From Methanothermobacter sp. MT-2 (GTDB taxonomy: Archaea > Methanobacteriota > Methanobacteria > Methanobacteriales > DSM-23052): a DNA stretch of 64,000 bases. Positions 1-12,104 of the stretch are shown here, piece by piece; the first letter of the stretch is position 1, and every line of letters starts with the position of its first letter. The notes under the pieces were generated by a model. It worked only from the letters and a program-made list of their open reading frames with translations, ran no database searches and was not told the DNA's origin. The position numbers were made by a program, and so were the translations under genes. The stretch is taken from NCBI GenBank assembly GCA_003584625.1, contig AP017647.1:497501-561500 (forward strand). Reading direction: 5' to 3'.

Positions 1-87
1 AATGAAAATATGAAATTTTTTTATTAATATAAATTTTGGAGGAACTTTTAGGTGCTAATTTATTTCCTTGATCATCAAGGTGAGGTG
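1..87. other. A+T-rich gap at the window edge
   Basis: 87 bp downstream of the uspA stop. It contains CCTTGATCATCAAGG at about 71-85, a 6-bp stem with a 3-nt loop, and a GGAGG at 39-43 without a following start codon. It may hold the 3' end signals of uspA; nothing else is seen. Confidence 0.3.
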
Positions 88-480
88 CTATTTAACTACT
101 AATACTGGTATTTTAACCTTTTTTAGGGTGTTTTCCGCGACACTTCCTATCAGGAACTTTTCAAGGCCGCTTTTCCCATGACCTATCACTATGAGGTCGG
201 CTTTGCTCCTGTCAGCGATCTTTTTCATGTCATTTGTTGGACTACCATATATCAGGATCTCATCTACTTGAACACCCTTTTCTCTCCCTTTTTCCTGTAC
301 GTTTGTAAGGATTTTTTTACCTTCTTCTTCAAGGACTTCAAAGGGGTATATGAGTTTCTCATCCATGATATGGACTGCTATAACCTTCGCGTCTAGTTTT
401 TTGGCGAGTCCTATTGCTATGTCCTCAGCTTTCTGCGCATGATCAGAACCGTCTGTAGCCACCATTATCCGTTTAAACAT
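88..480 (-). CDS. Universal stress protein (UspA family)
   Basis: Single-domain Usp protein of 130 residues, the usual length. It starts MFKRIMVATDGS, the classic first strand with the nucleotide-contacting Asp. The C-terminus holds GHGKSGLEKFLIGS followed by VAENTLKK and PVLVVK, which is the ATP-binding signature of the ATP-type Usp class. The signature reads G-x-G-9x-G-S, one residue shorter than the common G-2x-G-9x-G-S, so ATP binding is likely but not certain. It is a soluble cytoplasmic protein of unknown specific role. The gene lies 11 bp downstream of the flavoprotein gene on the same strand and is probably co-transcribed with it. Confidence 0.9.
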   Translation of the reverse strand: MFKRIMVATDGSDHAQKAEDIAIGLAKKLDAKVIAVHIMDEKLIYPFEVLEEEGKKILTNVQEKGREKGVQVDEILIYGSPTNDMKKIADRSKADLIVIGHGKSGLEKFLIGSVAENTLKKVKIPVLVVK

Positions 481-491
481 CTTTAACCCTA

Positions 492-1046
492 CTATTCTTT
501 GATGTATTTCACGTTATCGCCGATAACGAACTTTTTACCGCCTACATGGAGTATTGGTTTGACTTCTTCGACATTTAGCAGCCCATACTTTATAGAGCCT
601 TCTTTTATGCTTGCATGGACCACTGATCCTGTGTAGAGGTTATGATCTCCTATCTCATTCATCCTTAAAAGTTCACATTCTATGTGGCCTGCGGATTCCT
701 TGATGCGTGGAGGTGAAACTTTAACTGAGGGTATCCATTCTAGTCCTGCTTTTTCAAGTTCGTTTTCACCATATGGTATATTTTTTCCTGTTATCCACAT
801 TTTTTCTATTATGTTGAGGCTTGTGAGGTTTACTACGAATTCTTCGGTTTCTTCCACGTTCTTTGAGGTGTGGTGTTCTGGCATTGAAGCGAATGCTATG
901 ATTGGCGGGTCCATTGAGATTGGCATTACAAATGAGAATGGCGCCGCGTTTATATCACCTTCCTTGTTAACCGTTGTTATTATAACGGTGGGTCTTGGTG
1001 CTAGTATCCGGTAGGAGTCTTTTATGGGAAAATCTATAAATTCCAA
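492..1046 (-). CDS. Flavin reductase-like FMN-binding flavoprotein
   Basis: 184-residue protein of the flavoredoxin/flavin reductase split-barrel family, matching the FMN-binding protein MTH152 of M. thermautotrophicus in type and length. The fold-typical start ([21 protein letters not shown]), the central [20 protein letters not shown] segment and VVHASI are visible. It probably binds FMN and handles reduced flavin or an electron-transfer partner; the substrate cannot be read from sequence. The start is TTG at 1046: GGAGG sits exactly 7 nt upstream, and no ATG is better placed. The next gene upstream on this strand is the AtwA-like ABC protein, 17 bp away. Confidence 0.85.
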   Translation of the reverse strand: MEFIDFPIKDSYRILAPRPTVIITTVNKEGDINAAPFSFVMPISMDPPIIAFASMPEHHTSKNVEETEEFVVNLTSLNIIEKMWITGKNIPYGENELEKAGLEWIPSVKVSPPRIKESAGHIECELLRMNEIGDHNLYTGSVVHASIKEGSIKYGLLNVEEVKPILHVGGKKFVIGDNVKYIKE

Positions 1047-1063
1047 TTTAAATCCTCCAATTA

Positions 1064-2776
1064 TTATATGTGGGTGTGTGCCCTGAGCAGATATTCTGCT
1101 TTACTTTTTTGGATGAATTCTTCACACAATCTTTTGGGTTCTCCATCCATTGTTAGTTTGCCGTCTTCAATCATCACAGCCCTTGTGCTTAACTCTTTGA
1201 TGAAGTCGATGTGGTGGCTTACCATTATTATCGTTGTGTTGAATTCCCTGTTTATCTTTTTAAGGGAGTTTGAGACTAGACGTAAAGTTATAGGGTCTAG
1301 GTCGCCGAATGGCTCGTCTAGTATGAGAACTTCTGGTTGTGATGCCATCACAAGCGCTAGGGCTGCTCTAACCTTCTGGCCCCCTGAGAGTTCATATGAT
1401 TTCCGGTCTAGGATGTCTAATGGAAGATCCAAGGCTTCGAAGATGGGTTTCGCATATTTTTTAACTTCTTTGTCTGGGAATTTTGGGAATAGTTCTTCTA
1501 GGATTTTTGATGATAATCCTATTTTTTCTAGTCTGTGTTTGGCTTCTTCTTCTGGGAGGTCTGTTAGTTGGTAGAGGACATCTAAGACTTTGTCACTTAT
1601 ACCCAGCTTCTCGGCCCGTTTTTTCGCCCGGTCCACGACTTTTTCTCCTTTCACACCCAGTCTCGCTGCTATCTGGTCTCTGATGGTTGCATGGTGTATT
1701 AGTGCGAATTCCTGGTGCATGAAACCCATTTTTCTGCGTATGTGCATCCTTTTGATTCCTGGTTCGTGCATGTTGATCCATTCATTGTTTAATTTGAATT
1801 TTACTTGGCCGTCTTCTGGATAGTCTAATCCTCCGATCATCCTTAATAGTACTGTTTTACCGGCTCCGCTGGGTCCTATTATGGATACTATTTCGCCTTT
1901 GTTCACGTTGAAGTTTATGTTTTCCATTTCGAGTACTGTTCCCCCTTTTAGTAGGACGAATTTTTTTCGAAGATCTCTAACTTTTAGTATGGGCTTGTTC
2001 CATTTTCTGATTTTTATCTTTTCTGGCGGTTCTATGTCTCGGAGGAATTCTTTTATGATCTTTTCTGGTTCTCCCTCGTCTATTATTTTACCTTCTTCCA
2101 TGAGTATTAGTCTGTCTGCTAGGTATTCGTGGACTTCTGGCAGGTGCGAGACCAGCACGACTGTTATGCCAAGTTCATTGTTCACTTTTTTTATCGCGTC
2201 TAGTATTTCTTGTTTTGTTCTTGGACATGACATCGTGGCCGGTTCATCCAGTAATAGCACCTTTGGTTTTTTTGCGAGTTGTCTTGCGATTATGAGACGT
2301 TGTTTCTCTCCTCCGCTGAGTACTGGGGCGAAATGATCTGCTTTATGGTCTAGGCCCACTATCTTGAGTAGTTTCATGGCTTCCTCGCCGAATTCGTCAT
2401 AGGCTCTTTTGAAGTCTGTGAGCGACTCGTCACCATACTTTGCACCATAGAATTTCCTTAGAACATTTTCTATGCTTGTCTCGGCCCATAATCCGAATGA
2501 TCTTTGGAGGTGGATTGCTGTGGCCTTTTTAAGTTTGGTGAAATCATATGGTTTGGATTCTGGTGTCACTTTTATGTCGTCGAGGATTAGGGTTCCTTCA
2601 TCGAATGGTTCAACACCCCTTAATATGCGCAGTAAGGTGCTTTTACCCGCTCCACTCATCCCGATTATCCCAAGAATCTCCCCCTCTTCGACTTCTAGGC
2701 TGATATTGTCTATTGCCTTGAATTTTTCCCCTGTTTCTAGTTTGTAAGTTTTTGATAGATTTTCTATCCTTATCAA
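1064..2776 (-). CDS. AtwA-like methyl-coenzyme M reductase component A2 (twin ABC ATPase)
   Basis: About 570-residue protein with two fused ABC ATPase domains and no membrane segments, the architecture of component A2 (AtwA). AtwA supports ATP-dependent reductive activation of methyl-coenzyme M reductase. Domain 1 has Walker [10 protein letters not shown] near residue 40, signature LSGGEKQRL near 155 and Walker [12 protein letters not shown]. Domain 2 has GPSGAGKTV near 300, LSGGQKVRA near 465 and [12 protein letters not shown]. Methanobacteriales often carry two AtwA paralogues, so this could be the homologue rather than the copy acting on Mcr. The start is taken as TTG at 2776, because the upstream GTG at 2785 lies inside the SD (GGTGAT). 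The promoter region is shared divergently with nadM. Confidence 0.85.
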   Translation of the reverse strand: MIRIENLSKTYKLETGEKFKAIDNISLEVEEGEILGIIGMSGAGKSTLLRILRGVEPFDEGTLILDDIKVTPESKPYDFTKLKKATAIHLQRSFGLWAETSIENVLRKFYGAKYGDESLTDFKRAYDEFGEEAMKLLKIVGLDHKADHFAPVLSGGEKQRLIIARQLAKKPKVLLLDEPATMSCPRTKQEILDAIKKVNNELGITVVLVSHLPEVHEYLADRLILMEEGKIIDEGEPEKIIKEFLRDIEPPEKIKIRKWNKPILKVRDLRKKFVLLKGGTVLEMENINFNVNKGEIVSIIGPSGAGKTVLLRMIGGLDYPEDGQVKFKLNNEWINMHEPGIKRMHIRRKMGFMHQEFALIHHATIRDQIAARLGVKGEKVVDRAKKRAEKLGISDKVLDVLYQLTDLPEEEAKHRLEKIGLSSKILEELFPKFPDKEVKKYAKPIFEALDLPLDILDRKSYELSGGQKVRAALALVMASQPEVLILDEPFGDLDPITLRLVSNSLKKINREFNTTIIMVSHHIDFIKELSTRAVMIEDGKLTMDGEPKRLCEEFIQKSKAEYLLRAHTHI

Positions 2777-2829
2777 TCTGATCACCCTGATAGATTATTT
2801 TTTTTGATTGAAGTTGATGTGGAATCCTA

Positions 2830-2840
2830 ATTATATATTA
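2830..2840 (+). promoter_or_regulatory. TATA box for nadM
   Basis: The string ATTATATATTA lies about 40 bp before the nadM ATG, the usual distance for an archaeal TATA box serving a short leader. It sits in the 90-bp gap between the divergent AtwA-like gene and nadM, so part of the signal may serve the other strand. Inferred by position only. Confidence 0.5.
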
Positions 2841-2857
2841 GGACTAAATTTTAATAA

Positions 2858-3836
<979 letters not shown>

Positions 3837-3854
3837 CACAATATGGAGGCTAAA

Positions 3855-5081
3855 ATGAAATTTATAAGGGATAGCATACATGGTAACCTCCAAGTAGATG
3901 ATTTCGAAGTCAAATTAATAGACACTCCACAATTACAAAGGCTTAGAAGAATAAGACAGTTGGGATTCACAAACCTTGTATACCCAGGTGCAAACCATAC
4001 AAGATTTGAACATTCCATAGGAACCATGCACCTCGCCTCAAAACTAGCAGACCAAATCAGCCTAGAAAAAGATAAAAAACAGATACTAAGAATATGCGCA
4101 CTCCTACACGACCTTGGCCATGGACCATTCTCACATGTATCAGAAGCTGTTATCCCAGATTCCCACGAGGAACTCACAATAAAACTGATAAGAGAATCTA
4201 TAATATCAGATATAATCTCAGAAAAATTCAACCTAAAGGAAGTAGAGGCCACGATAAGGGGGGAGAAAGTTCTTGGACAAGCCATATCTGGTGAAATAGA
4301 CGTTGATAGGATGGATTATCTTCTAAGGGACTCCCATTATACTGGGGTGGCCTATGGTATCATAGACGTTGAAAGGTTAATCCAGAACCTCAAAATCGAG
4401 GACGATCTGATACTAGACAAAAAAGGCGTTCCAGCCGCGGAATCAGCGCTTCTTGCACGCTATTTCATGTATCCGAGCGTCTATCAGCATCATACCACAA
4501 GGATAGTGAATGCGATGTTCAGAAGATGCCTTAAAAGGCTCATAAGCGAGGACAAGATGGATCCCAAACGCATATACCATTATGATGACATGGATATCAT
4601 AACAATGTGCAGAAGAGAAAAAGGAATCATAGGTGACATGATAAAAAGACTAGACAGAAGAGACCTTCTAAAAAGAGCCGCTACAATAAGATTAAACGAA
4701 CTAGAAGATCCTGAGAGGATATTCAAGATCACAAAATCAGAAATAAAAGATGCGGAACTGGAAATAGCAGAAGATTTGAAAATAGACCCAGATTATCTTA
4801 TAATAGACGTGCCAGAATACCCCGCTTTCGATGAGATGAAAACCCAGGTAGACAGCGGAGATGCCATAGTAAAACTCAGCGACATTTCAAGTCTCGTCAG
4901 AGCATTAAGAGATGCGAGATTCAACCACGCAGACCTTTGCATTTACACAACAGCAGAAGAATCAGTAAAATTCAAGGACTTCAACTTCTATGATTATCTT
5001 AACCTCCCCAAAAAGATGAAAAAGCACGAGAAACAATTACGATTAAAGATGCCAAACCCAAATTTCGGGGAAGAAAAATGA
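3855..5081 (+). CDS. HD-domain phosphohydrolase (dGTPase/SAMHD1-like)
   Basis: 408-residue HD-superfamily hydrolase. The metal ligands are seen as H (RFEHSIGT), HD (CALLHDLGHGPFSH) and a downstream D (EIDVDRMDYLLRDSHYTG), the layout of the YdhJ/SAMHD1-like group that removes triphosphate or phosphates from nucleotides. The substrate is unknown. ATG 3855 is chosen over ATG 3843 because GGAGG at 3845-3849 would lie inside the longer form and is correctly spaced for 3855. It overlaps ubiX by 4 bp (ATGA), so it is part of the plus-strand operon. Confidence 0.85.
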   Translation: MKFIRDSIHGNLQVDDFEVKLIDTPQLQRLRRIRQLGFTNLVYPGANHTRFEHSIGTMHLASKLADQISLEKDKKQILRICALLHDLGHGPFSHVSEAVIPDSHEELTIKLIRESIISDIISEKFNLKEVEATIRGEKVLGQAISGEIDVDRMDYLLRDSHYTGVAYGIIDVERLIQNLKIEDDLILDKKGVPAAESALLARYFMYPSVYQHHTTRIVNAMFRRCLKRLISEDKMDPKRIYHYDDMDIITMCRREKGIIGDMIKRLDRRDLLKRAATIRLNELEDPERIFKITKSEIKDAELEIAEDLKIDPDYLIIDVPEYPAFDEMKTQVDSGDAIVKLSDISSLVRALRDARFNHADLCIYTTAEESVKFKDFNFYDYLNLPKKMKKHEKQLRLKMPNPNFGEEK

Positions 5082-5638
5082 TCATAGTAGCCATTACAGG
5101 TGCAAGTGGAACAATCTACGGAGTCAGGATACTGGAAGCACTCTCAGAGAAGACTGAAACAACACTCCTAGTTACTAGAACAGCATCCAAAATTCTGGAA
5201 TATGAAACCAGCCTAAAAGTGGATGATATAAAAGGATTAGCAGACCACTACTTCAACTTCCAGGACTTGGAAGCTCCTATAAGTAGCGGATCTTTCAATT
5301 TTGATGGGATGGTCATAGCACCTTGTAGCATGAAAACCCTCGCGGCCATAGCACAAGGATACGCCGACAATGCCATTACAAGAGCTGCTGACGTTTCACT
5401 CAAAGAAAAGCGCAAAATAGTATTAGTACCGCGTGAAACACCATTAAGGAGCGCGCACCTTGAAAACATGTTAAAAGTGAGCAGAGAAGGGGGCATAATA
5501 CTACCTGCAATGCCAGGATTCTACCATAAACCAGAAACCATAGATGATATGATCAATTTCATAGCAGGAAAAGTACTAGACATTCTAGGAATCAGAAACA
5601 GCCTATTTAGGCGGTGGACTGGCCATGATACCAGATGA
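5078..5638 (+). CDS. ubiX: Flavin prenyltransferase UbiX
   Basis: 186-residue UbiX/Pad1 family protein. It transfers a dimethylallyl group to FMN to make the prenylated-FMN cofactor of UbiD-type decarboxylases. The N-terminal FMN-binding stretch IVAITGASGTIYGVRILEAL, the APCSMKTLAAIAQGYADN segment and the basic loop VPRETPLRSAHLENM are all present. The start ATG overlaps the HD hydrolase stop by 4 bp. No UbiD partner is encoded in the window. Confidence 0.93.
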   Translation: MIIVAITGASGTIYGVRILEALSEKTETTLLVTRTASKILEYETSLKVDDIKGLADHYFNFQDLEAPISSGSFNFDGMVIAPCSMKTLAAIAQGYADNAITRAADVSLKEKRKIVLVPRETPLRSAHLENMLKVSREGGIILPAMPGFYHKPETIDDMINFIAGKVLDILGIRNSLFRRWTGHDTR

Positions 5639-6185
5639 AGAATTCATAAAAGACGATAGAGTGCCGGGACCCACAAAGGAAGAAATAAGATGTCTAGTTT
5701 TATGCAAAGCTGAAATCAAAGGTGATGAAATCATCGCTGATATCGGCTGCGGCACCGGAGGTTTCACACTAGAATTTGCAAAAAGAACCCGCAGGGTATA
5801 TGCAATAGACAAGGATCCGCGGGCAGTGGAACTTACAAGGAAAAACCTCCTAAAACATGGACTCACAGACAATGTTAAACTCATTAATGATGATGCAGAA
5901 AGCGCCCTTAAAAAACTGGAAGATCTTGACATTATAATCATCGGAGGCAGCGGAGGCAAACTTCCAAAACTGATAGGATTAGCCGCCGAAAAACTTAAAA
6001 TGGATGGGAAGATTATAGTGACCTCAATACTCCTCGAGACAAAGATAGAGGCTGTTCAAAAATTCAAGAAACTCGGATTCAAACTTGGGATCATAGATGT
6101 TAATATTGCGCGTGGACAAATCATAAAAAGGGGTACCATGATGCTAGCCAACAATCCTGTATCTATCATATGGGGGATGCGATGA
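5625..6185 (+). CDS. cbiT: CbiT-type cobalt-precorrin C15 methyltransferase/decarboxylase
   Basis: 186-residue SAM-dependent methyltransferase of the CbiT family (MTH146 type). It methylates C15 and decarboxylates the C12 acetate side chain during anaerobic corrin synthesis. It begins with the family's IPDEEFIKDDRVPGPTKEE, has the SAM-binding loop ADIGCGTGGFTLE near residue 40, and ends with NIARGQIIKRGTMMLANNPV. The cobamide is needed for Mtr in methanogenesis. A GGTGG SD lies inside the end of ubiX, which it overlaps by 14 bp. Other cbi genes are not in the window. Confidence 0.92.
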   Translation: MIPDEEFIKDDRVPGPTKEEIRCLVLCKAEIKGDEIIADIGCGTGGFTLEFAKRTRRVYAIDKDPRAVELTRKNLLKHGLTDNVKLINDDAESALKKLEDLDIIIIGGSGGKLPKLIGLAAEKLKMDGKIIVTSILLETKIEAVQKFKKLGFKLGIIDVNIARGQIIKRGTMMLANNPVSIIWGMR

Positions 6186-6928
6186 AAATTAAATGGCGTG
6201 TTAAACTCGGCATAGTACTCCTCTTATCTTCGGCGATAATCTATCTCCTAGTATACATCATCTTCAAGGATGCTAAACACGAGTTATTTTATATAGGGAT
6301 TGATCTTGCCTTCCTCCCACTGGAGATTCTTATAGTGGCCTTGGTGGTTGAAGCCGCCATAAATGCAAGGGAAAAGGCCATACTCCTAGAAAAGCTTAAC
6401 ATGGTAATCGGAGCATTCTTTAGTGAAGTGGGAACTGAATTCCTAGAGAAGGTTTCGAAACATGAATTAAACACTGAAAGAATAGCTGAGGATCTTAAGA
6501 TAAGCCAAGGTTGGGATGAGAAAAAATTCGAGAAAGTGGCCGGTAAGATAAAAGCTTACACTCCTAGGATACCCTTGGGAGCTGATAAAACCCTGTTTCT
6601 AGATGATCTCAGAGGTTTTCTGGGTGAGCGCCGGAAGTTTATGATAAGATTGCTTGAAAATCCAAACCTCTTGGAGCATGAAAGTTTCACTGACATGTTA
6701 TGGGCCATCTTCCATCTTACTGAGGAACTTGAGAAGAGGATTTCATTTGATAGTTTGCCTGGAACAGATTACAGGCACCTTGAAGGGGATTTGGAACGTG
6801 CTTATAGACGTGTGGTTTTTGAATGGTTAAAGTATATGGAACATTTGATGAAGAACTACCCTTACCTTTTCTCACTTGCAATCCGGACGAATCCATTCGA
6901 CCCCGAGGCGAGTATATATGTAATATAA
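6182..6928 (+). CDS. Conserved methanobacterial membrane protein, unknown function
   Basis: About 248 residues. Two N-terminal hydrophobic segments (residues about 8-27 and 36-58) are followed by a long, soluble, mostly helical cytoplasmic tail with LLEKLNMVIGAFFSEVGTEF, and later FLDDLRGFLGERRKFMIRLLENPNL. I do not recognise a named family. ATG 6182 is chosen over ATG 6170 because GGGGG at 6172-6176 acts as its SD, and it then overlaps the cbiT stop as ATGA. It is the last gene of the nadM operon; a T-rich stretch follows. Confidence 0.7.
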   Translation: MKIKWRVKLGIVLLLSSAIIYLLVYIIFKDAKHELFYIGIDLAFLPLEILIVALVVEAAINAREKAILLEKLNMVIGAFFSEVGTEFLEKVSKHELNTERIAEDLKISQGWDEKKFEKVAGKIKAYTPRIPLGADKTLFLDDLRGFLGERRKFMIRLLENPNLLEHESFTDMLWAIFHLTEELEKRISFDSLPGTDYRHLEGDLERAYRRVVFEWLKYMEHLMKNYPYLFSLAIRTNPFDPEASIYVI

Positions 6929-6949
6929 ACTCCTAATCAATTATTACCA

Positions 6950-6965
6950 TTTTTGGTTTTTTTTA
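6950..6965 (+). terminator. T-rich transcription terminator
   Basis: A run of five T, two G and eight T begins about 20 bp after the stop of the preceding gene. Archaeal RNA polymerase terminates at such U tracts without a hairpin. It closes the operon that began at 2.88 kb. Inferred from composition and position. Confidence 0.5.
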
Positions 6966-6985
6966 TAAGCAGAATAAAATCGTAT

Positions 6986-7041
6986 CCTTTATATATGAGG
7001 AGATAAGGATGAATAATATTATAAAAAATTTGATTGGTTGA
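6986..7041 (+). promoter_or_regulatory. Promoter and 10-codon upstream ORF of the small PMBR-like gene
   Basis: TTTATATAT around 6988-6996 is a good TATA box. A minimal ORF follows: ATG 7009 with GAGGAG at 6997-7002, encoding MNNIIKNLIG and stopping at 7041, five nucleotides before the next start at 7047. The tiny ORF has a better SD than the main gene, which suggests translational coupling or leader-peptide control. No conserved peptide meaning is evident. Confidence 0.4.
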
Positions 7042-7046
7042 TATTG

Positions 7047-7268
7047 ATGGAGCGTTTGACGCTAGAGCAATATCGTGACATGGTTAACGAGATATTAGAA
7101 TTCAAAAACCAGACAGGCATGCTCCCTGAATACGCCATCGTTGATGGGAAAAAAATCCGAAAGGAACACTACATTGACATGATAGAACGAGTGAACAAGT
7201 TCATACTCGAAATGGGGAGGAACCCGCGGACAGTTGATATCAAATCCCAAGATCCTCAGGTTTATTAA
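7047..7268 (+). CDS. Small cytoplasmic protein resembling a pseudomurein-binding repeat
   Basis: 73-residue protein without signal peptide or membrane segment. It reads like about one and a half pseudomurein-binding repeats (PMBR): VNEILEFKNQTGMLPEYAIV, then DGKKIRKEHYIDMIERV, then NKFILEMGRNPRTV. The repeated helix-NGRLPxYV plan is the same as in the secreted endoisopeptidase-like protein at 13.3-14.9 kb. The absence of an export signal is odd for a wall-binding module, so it may do something else. The start could be TTG 7038 or ATG 7047; GGTTGAT fits ATG. Its 3' end overlaps mobA (opposite strand) by 29 bp. Confidence 0.65.
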   Translation: MERLTLEQYRDMVNEILEFKNQTGMLPEYAIVDGKKIRKEHYIDMIERVNKFILEMGRNPRTVDIKSQDPQVY

Positions 7269-7824
7269 CATTCCTGAAGCTTTCAAGTGACGGGTCCAAT
7301 TCATCTACGGGTATCAGCCTAGAATTGATAATCTTCACAAGAGCGCTGGCTCTCCTCTCATCTTTGGAAAGTAGCTTATAGATTCTATCAACAATCCTCT
7401 TACTGTATATGGCATGTAAAGGTTCTATTCTACCATCATCCCATACTGGTACTATGGCATCATAATCTCGCAAGTCTATTTTAAGGCAATTTTCTATAAA
7501 TCCCCTTGTTATAAATGGGGAATCACAAGGTACAACAAGAGCATGCGCCGAATTTACTTTTAAGAGTCCTGTTAAAAGCCCCCCTAGTGGTCCTTGCCCC
7601 TTTATGACATCTGTGAAGATTTTCACATTCCCATAATCTTTAAGTACCTTGAGATATTCTCTTTCTTGTTCATCGTCCCTTAAAACGAGTAGAAGTTCAT
7701 CAAAATAATCTTTAAGTTTATCAAGGATCCTAACTATGAGAGGCTCGCCATCAAAAACTATAAGACCTTTATCTTTTCCCATGCGCTTGCTTAAACCGCC
7801 ACAAAGTATAATAGCAGATTTCAT
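7240..7824 (-). CDS. mobA: Molybdenum cofactor guanylyltransferase (MobA-like)
   Basis: 194-residue nucleotidyltransferase. The N-terminal GTP-binding signature LCGGLSKRMGKDKGLIVFDG is at residues 7-26, followed by GPLGGLLTGL and the metal-binding VVPCDSPFI. It attaches GMP to molybdopterin to give the guanine-dinucleotide form used by molybdenum and tungsten enzymes such as formylmethanofuran dehydrogenase. It is the last gene of a minus-strand set mfnB-guaB-mobA with gaps of 11-17 bp. Its 3' end overlaps the convergent small gene. Confidence 0.85.
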   Translation of the reverse strand: MKSAIILCGGLSKRMGKDKGLIVFDGEPLIVRILDKLKDYFDELLLVLRDDEQEREYLKVLKDYGNVKIFTDVIKGQGPLGGLLTGLLKVNSAHALVVPCDSPFITRGFIENCLKIDLRDYDAIVPVWDDGRIEPLHAIYSKRIVDRIYKLLSKDERRASALVKIINSRLIPVDELDPSLESFRNVNKPEDLGI

Positions 7825-7835
7825 GATTCCAGATT

Positions 7836-10045
<2,210 letters not shown>

Positions 10046-10069
10046 TTCATAAACCTCCCTAATGAGAAT

Positions 10070-10087
10070 AAATATATATATTTTTTT
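10070..10087 (-). promoter_or_regulatory. TATA-rich promoter of the mfnB operon
   Basis: An alternating AT run (AATATATATATTTTTTT on the plus strand) is 25-42 bp upstream of the mfnB start codon, the spacing expected of an archaeal TATA box. The whole 77-bp gap to the lutB-like stop is A+T-rich. The exact box cannot be fixed by eye. Confidence 0.45.
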
Positions 10088-10122
10088 ATTCTTATCAGAA
10101 AGACATCCTTTTTATATCTTTC

Positions 10123-11316
10123 CTATCTAAAGGGTGTTCCATTCTCTTTAATATTCCTTCGTATATTTTCATGGGCATCTAGGGTGTAACCTGCCCTTTG
10201 CACTTGACACCTTACATCCTCTATTATATCTGCTATCGGTATCTCAAGGGGGCATGTTTGCGTGCACCGGCTGCAAAGGGTGCACATATAAATCCCTGCC
10301 TCGAAACTTGCCCTTTCACCTTTTATAAACCTTGTGAATGCAACTCCCCTACCACCAAGGTATCCTTTGTAGCCGAAATCATATCCCATGGTATTATACA
10401 CTGGACAGGATGTTATACAGGTTCCGCAGCCTATACACCATAAACATTCAGGTGGAGTTTTGCTTCTACCATTATCAAGGGCTATTGCAACAACCCTACG
10501 GGCCCCATACATGCCCTTTAAGAGCATTTTTTGGATGTCAGCTGTTTTAGACGGGCCAGACACCACATTTATATATGATGGGAGTTTCGCGCCGGTAGCA
10601 TAGGCTGTTTCGAGTTTAGCCACTGAGATAGCATCCTCTAGGGTATTTACTAGTTTATCAATGCCGAAGACGATTATATGAGTGTTTTTGAGTGTGAGGA
10701 GGCCTATGTTTCCTTCGTTGTGGACCATTACAATTGAACCATCAGATGCTGCCACTGCATTAGCTCCTGTAATACCCACATTGGCTTTTCTCAGTTTTTC
10801 GAGGACATCTGCTTTTATGGTTTTCATTATATCCTCTGGGTTTGCGGAGACTTCTACCTTAAGTTTTTTTCGTGTTATATTAGCGATTTCTTGGATGTTA
10901 AAGTGTAGGGCGGGTGCTGTTGGGTGTGTTGGCTCATCATTCATTAATTGGATTATCCTATCGCCTAGGTCAGTTTCTATAACCTCTAGGCCCTTTTTCC
11001 CGAGGAAATCCACAATACCTATCTCTGAGAGTGTGTTGGATTTGGATTTTGCAACTATCTCTTCATCCTTCACAATATCATAGATAATATTATTCGCTTC
11101 CTCCCCATTTTTAGCCATATAAAATTCCATACCGTTACAATTAAAGGATTCTTCTGCTTTTTCTAATAGTCTTTTGAGGTTTTTGATGGATTTTTCCCTT
11201 ATATGTTTCACATTTTCTTTTAACTCCCTTATAAGAGGATCCTCTATTATTTCCACTCTTCTATCAGTTAATATCTTGAAGGATTCTTCAAGGTTTTTCA
11301 GTTGGTTTTCGTCGAT
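10123..11316 (-). CDS. LutB-like iron-sulfur protein (LUD domain plus 2[4Fe-4S])
   Basis: An N-terminal LUD/LutB domain is followed by two ferredoxin-type clusters, CLWCIGCGTCITSCPVY and CTLCSRCTQTCPLE, near residues 270-340. LutB-type proteins work with LutA-type CCG proteins in oxidising lactate or other 2-hydroxy acids; the substrate here is unknown. The first ATG/GTG/TTG is GTG 11256, but the frame stays open and protein-like for 20 codons further (DENQLKNLEESFKILTDRR). It reaches an ATC at 11316-11314 that has GGAGG exactly 7 nt upstream. I give that longer form. It then overlaps the LutA-like gene by 19 bp. A LutC partner is not adjacent. Confidence 0.8.
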   Translation of the reverse strand: MDENQLKNLEESFKILTDRRVEIIEDPLIRELKENVKHIREKSIKNLKRLLEKAEESFNCNGMEFYMAKNGEEANNIIYDIVKDEEIVAKSKSNTLSEIGIVDFLGKKGLEVIETDLGDRIIQLMNDEPTHPTAPALHFNIQEIANITRKKLKVEVSANPEDIMKTIKADVLEKLRKANVGITGANAVAASDGSIVMVHNEGNIGLLTLKNTHIIVFGIDKLVNTLEDAISVAKLETAYATGAKLPSYINVVSGPSKTADIQKMLLKGMYGARRVVAIALDNGRSKTPPECLWCIGCGTCITSCPVYNTMGYDFGYKGYLGGRGVAFTRFIKGERASFEAGIYMCTLCSRCTQTCPLEIPIADIIEDVRCQVQRAGYTLDAHENIRRNIKENGTPFR

Positions 11317-11996
11317 TTTGACCCCTCCATGATATCAACTATGAACTCTGAGATATCCATTACTTTCATTCCATGGGATTCCAGGTTATATTTACAGAAT
11401 GGACAAGTGGTACATAGGATTTCCGCTCCAGTGTCACGGGCTTGTTTTATCCTTTTCTGGGCTATCTTCTCTGCTATATGAGGGTATGCTGACTTAACAC
11501 CACCACCAGCACCACAACACTGGGCCTTACTACCATGGTCTTCCATTTCTATGAGGATCCCAAAAGCTTCTAGGAGTCTGCGTGGAGCTTCATATTCTCC
11601 ACAATGCCTTGCAAGATGGCAAGGATCATGATATGTAACCTTTAGATCTCCTCTAACCTGGATTTCATCATCATTCAATAATTGATGAAACAATTGGGAG
11701 GTATGAGTAACATCCAAATTAACATTGAATATCCTGGGATAATCTGTTTTAAACATCCTGTAACAACCAGCACATGATACAAGCAACCTGGAACCAGATA
11801 AAATTTTAAGATTTGCTCTCATCCTCTCCTTAGCATCTTCACAGAATCCCGTGCGGAGCAAAACTGAACCACAACACTTCTCATCCTCAAGAATAGTATA
11901 TGAAACTCCAAGATAATCTAAAATTTGTTCAGTGGCCTTAACTATCCCAGGGATTCTTTCTCTCCCCATACAACCCCTAAAATATATAAAATCCAC
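11298..11996 (-). CDS. LutA-like (Fe-S)-binding protein with two CCG domains
   Basis: 232-residue protein with two cysteine-rich CCG repeats: GCMGRER, then EDEKCCGS and SCAGCYRM; and YHDPCHLARHCGEY, then KAQCCGAGGG and TTCPFCKYN. The same repeats are found in LutA, GlpC and HdrB, where they bind Fe-S clusters or act in disulfide chemistry. The immediate LutB-like neighbour favours a LutAB-type dehydrogenase unit over heterodisulfide reductase. The start is GTG 11996 with GGAGG 10 nt upstream. No signal peptide is visible. Confidence 0.8.
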   Translation of the reverse strand: MDFIYFRGCMGRERIPGIVKATEQILDYLGVSYTILEDEKCCGSVLLRTGFCEDAKERMRANLKILSGSRLLVSCAGCYRMFKTDYPRIFNVNLDVTHTSQLFHQLLNDDEIQVRGDLKVTYHDPCHLARHCGEYEAPRRLLEAFGILIEMEDHGSKAQCCGAGGGVKSAYPHIAEKIAQKRIKQARDTGAEILCTTCPFCKYNLESHGMKVMDISEFIVDIMEGSKSTKTN

Positions 11997-12104
11997 TTTT
12001 TTAGTCCCTCCTTAATATAGTTTATACCATTATCACTATAAAGCTATGAGCTGATAAAATCCCCAAGGTGCATATAAAAACCTACTAGTAACTCCCTCAA
12101 ATAA

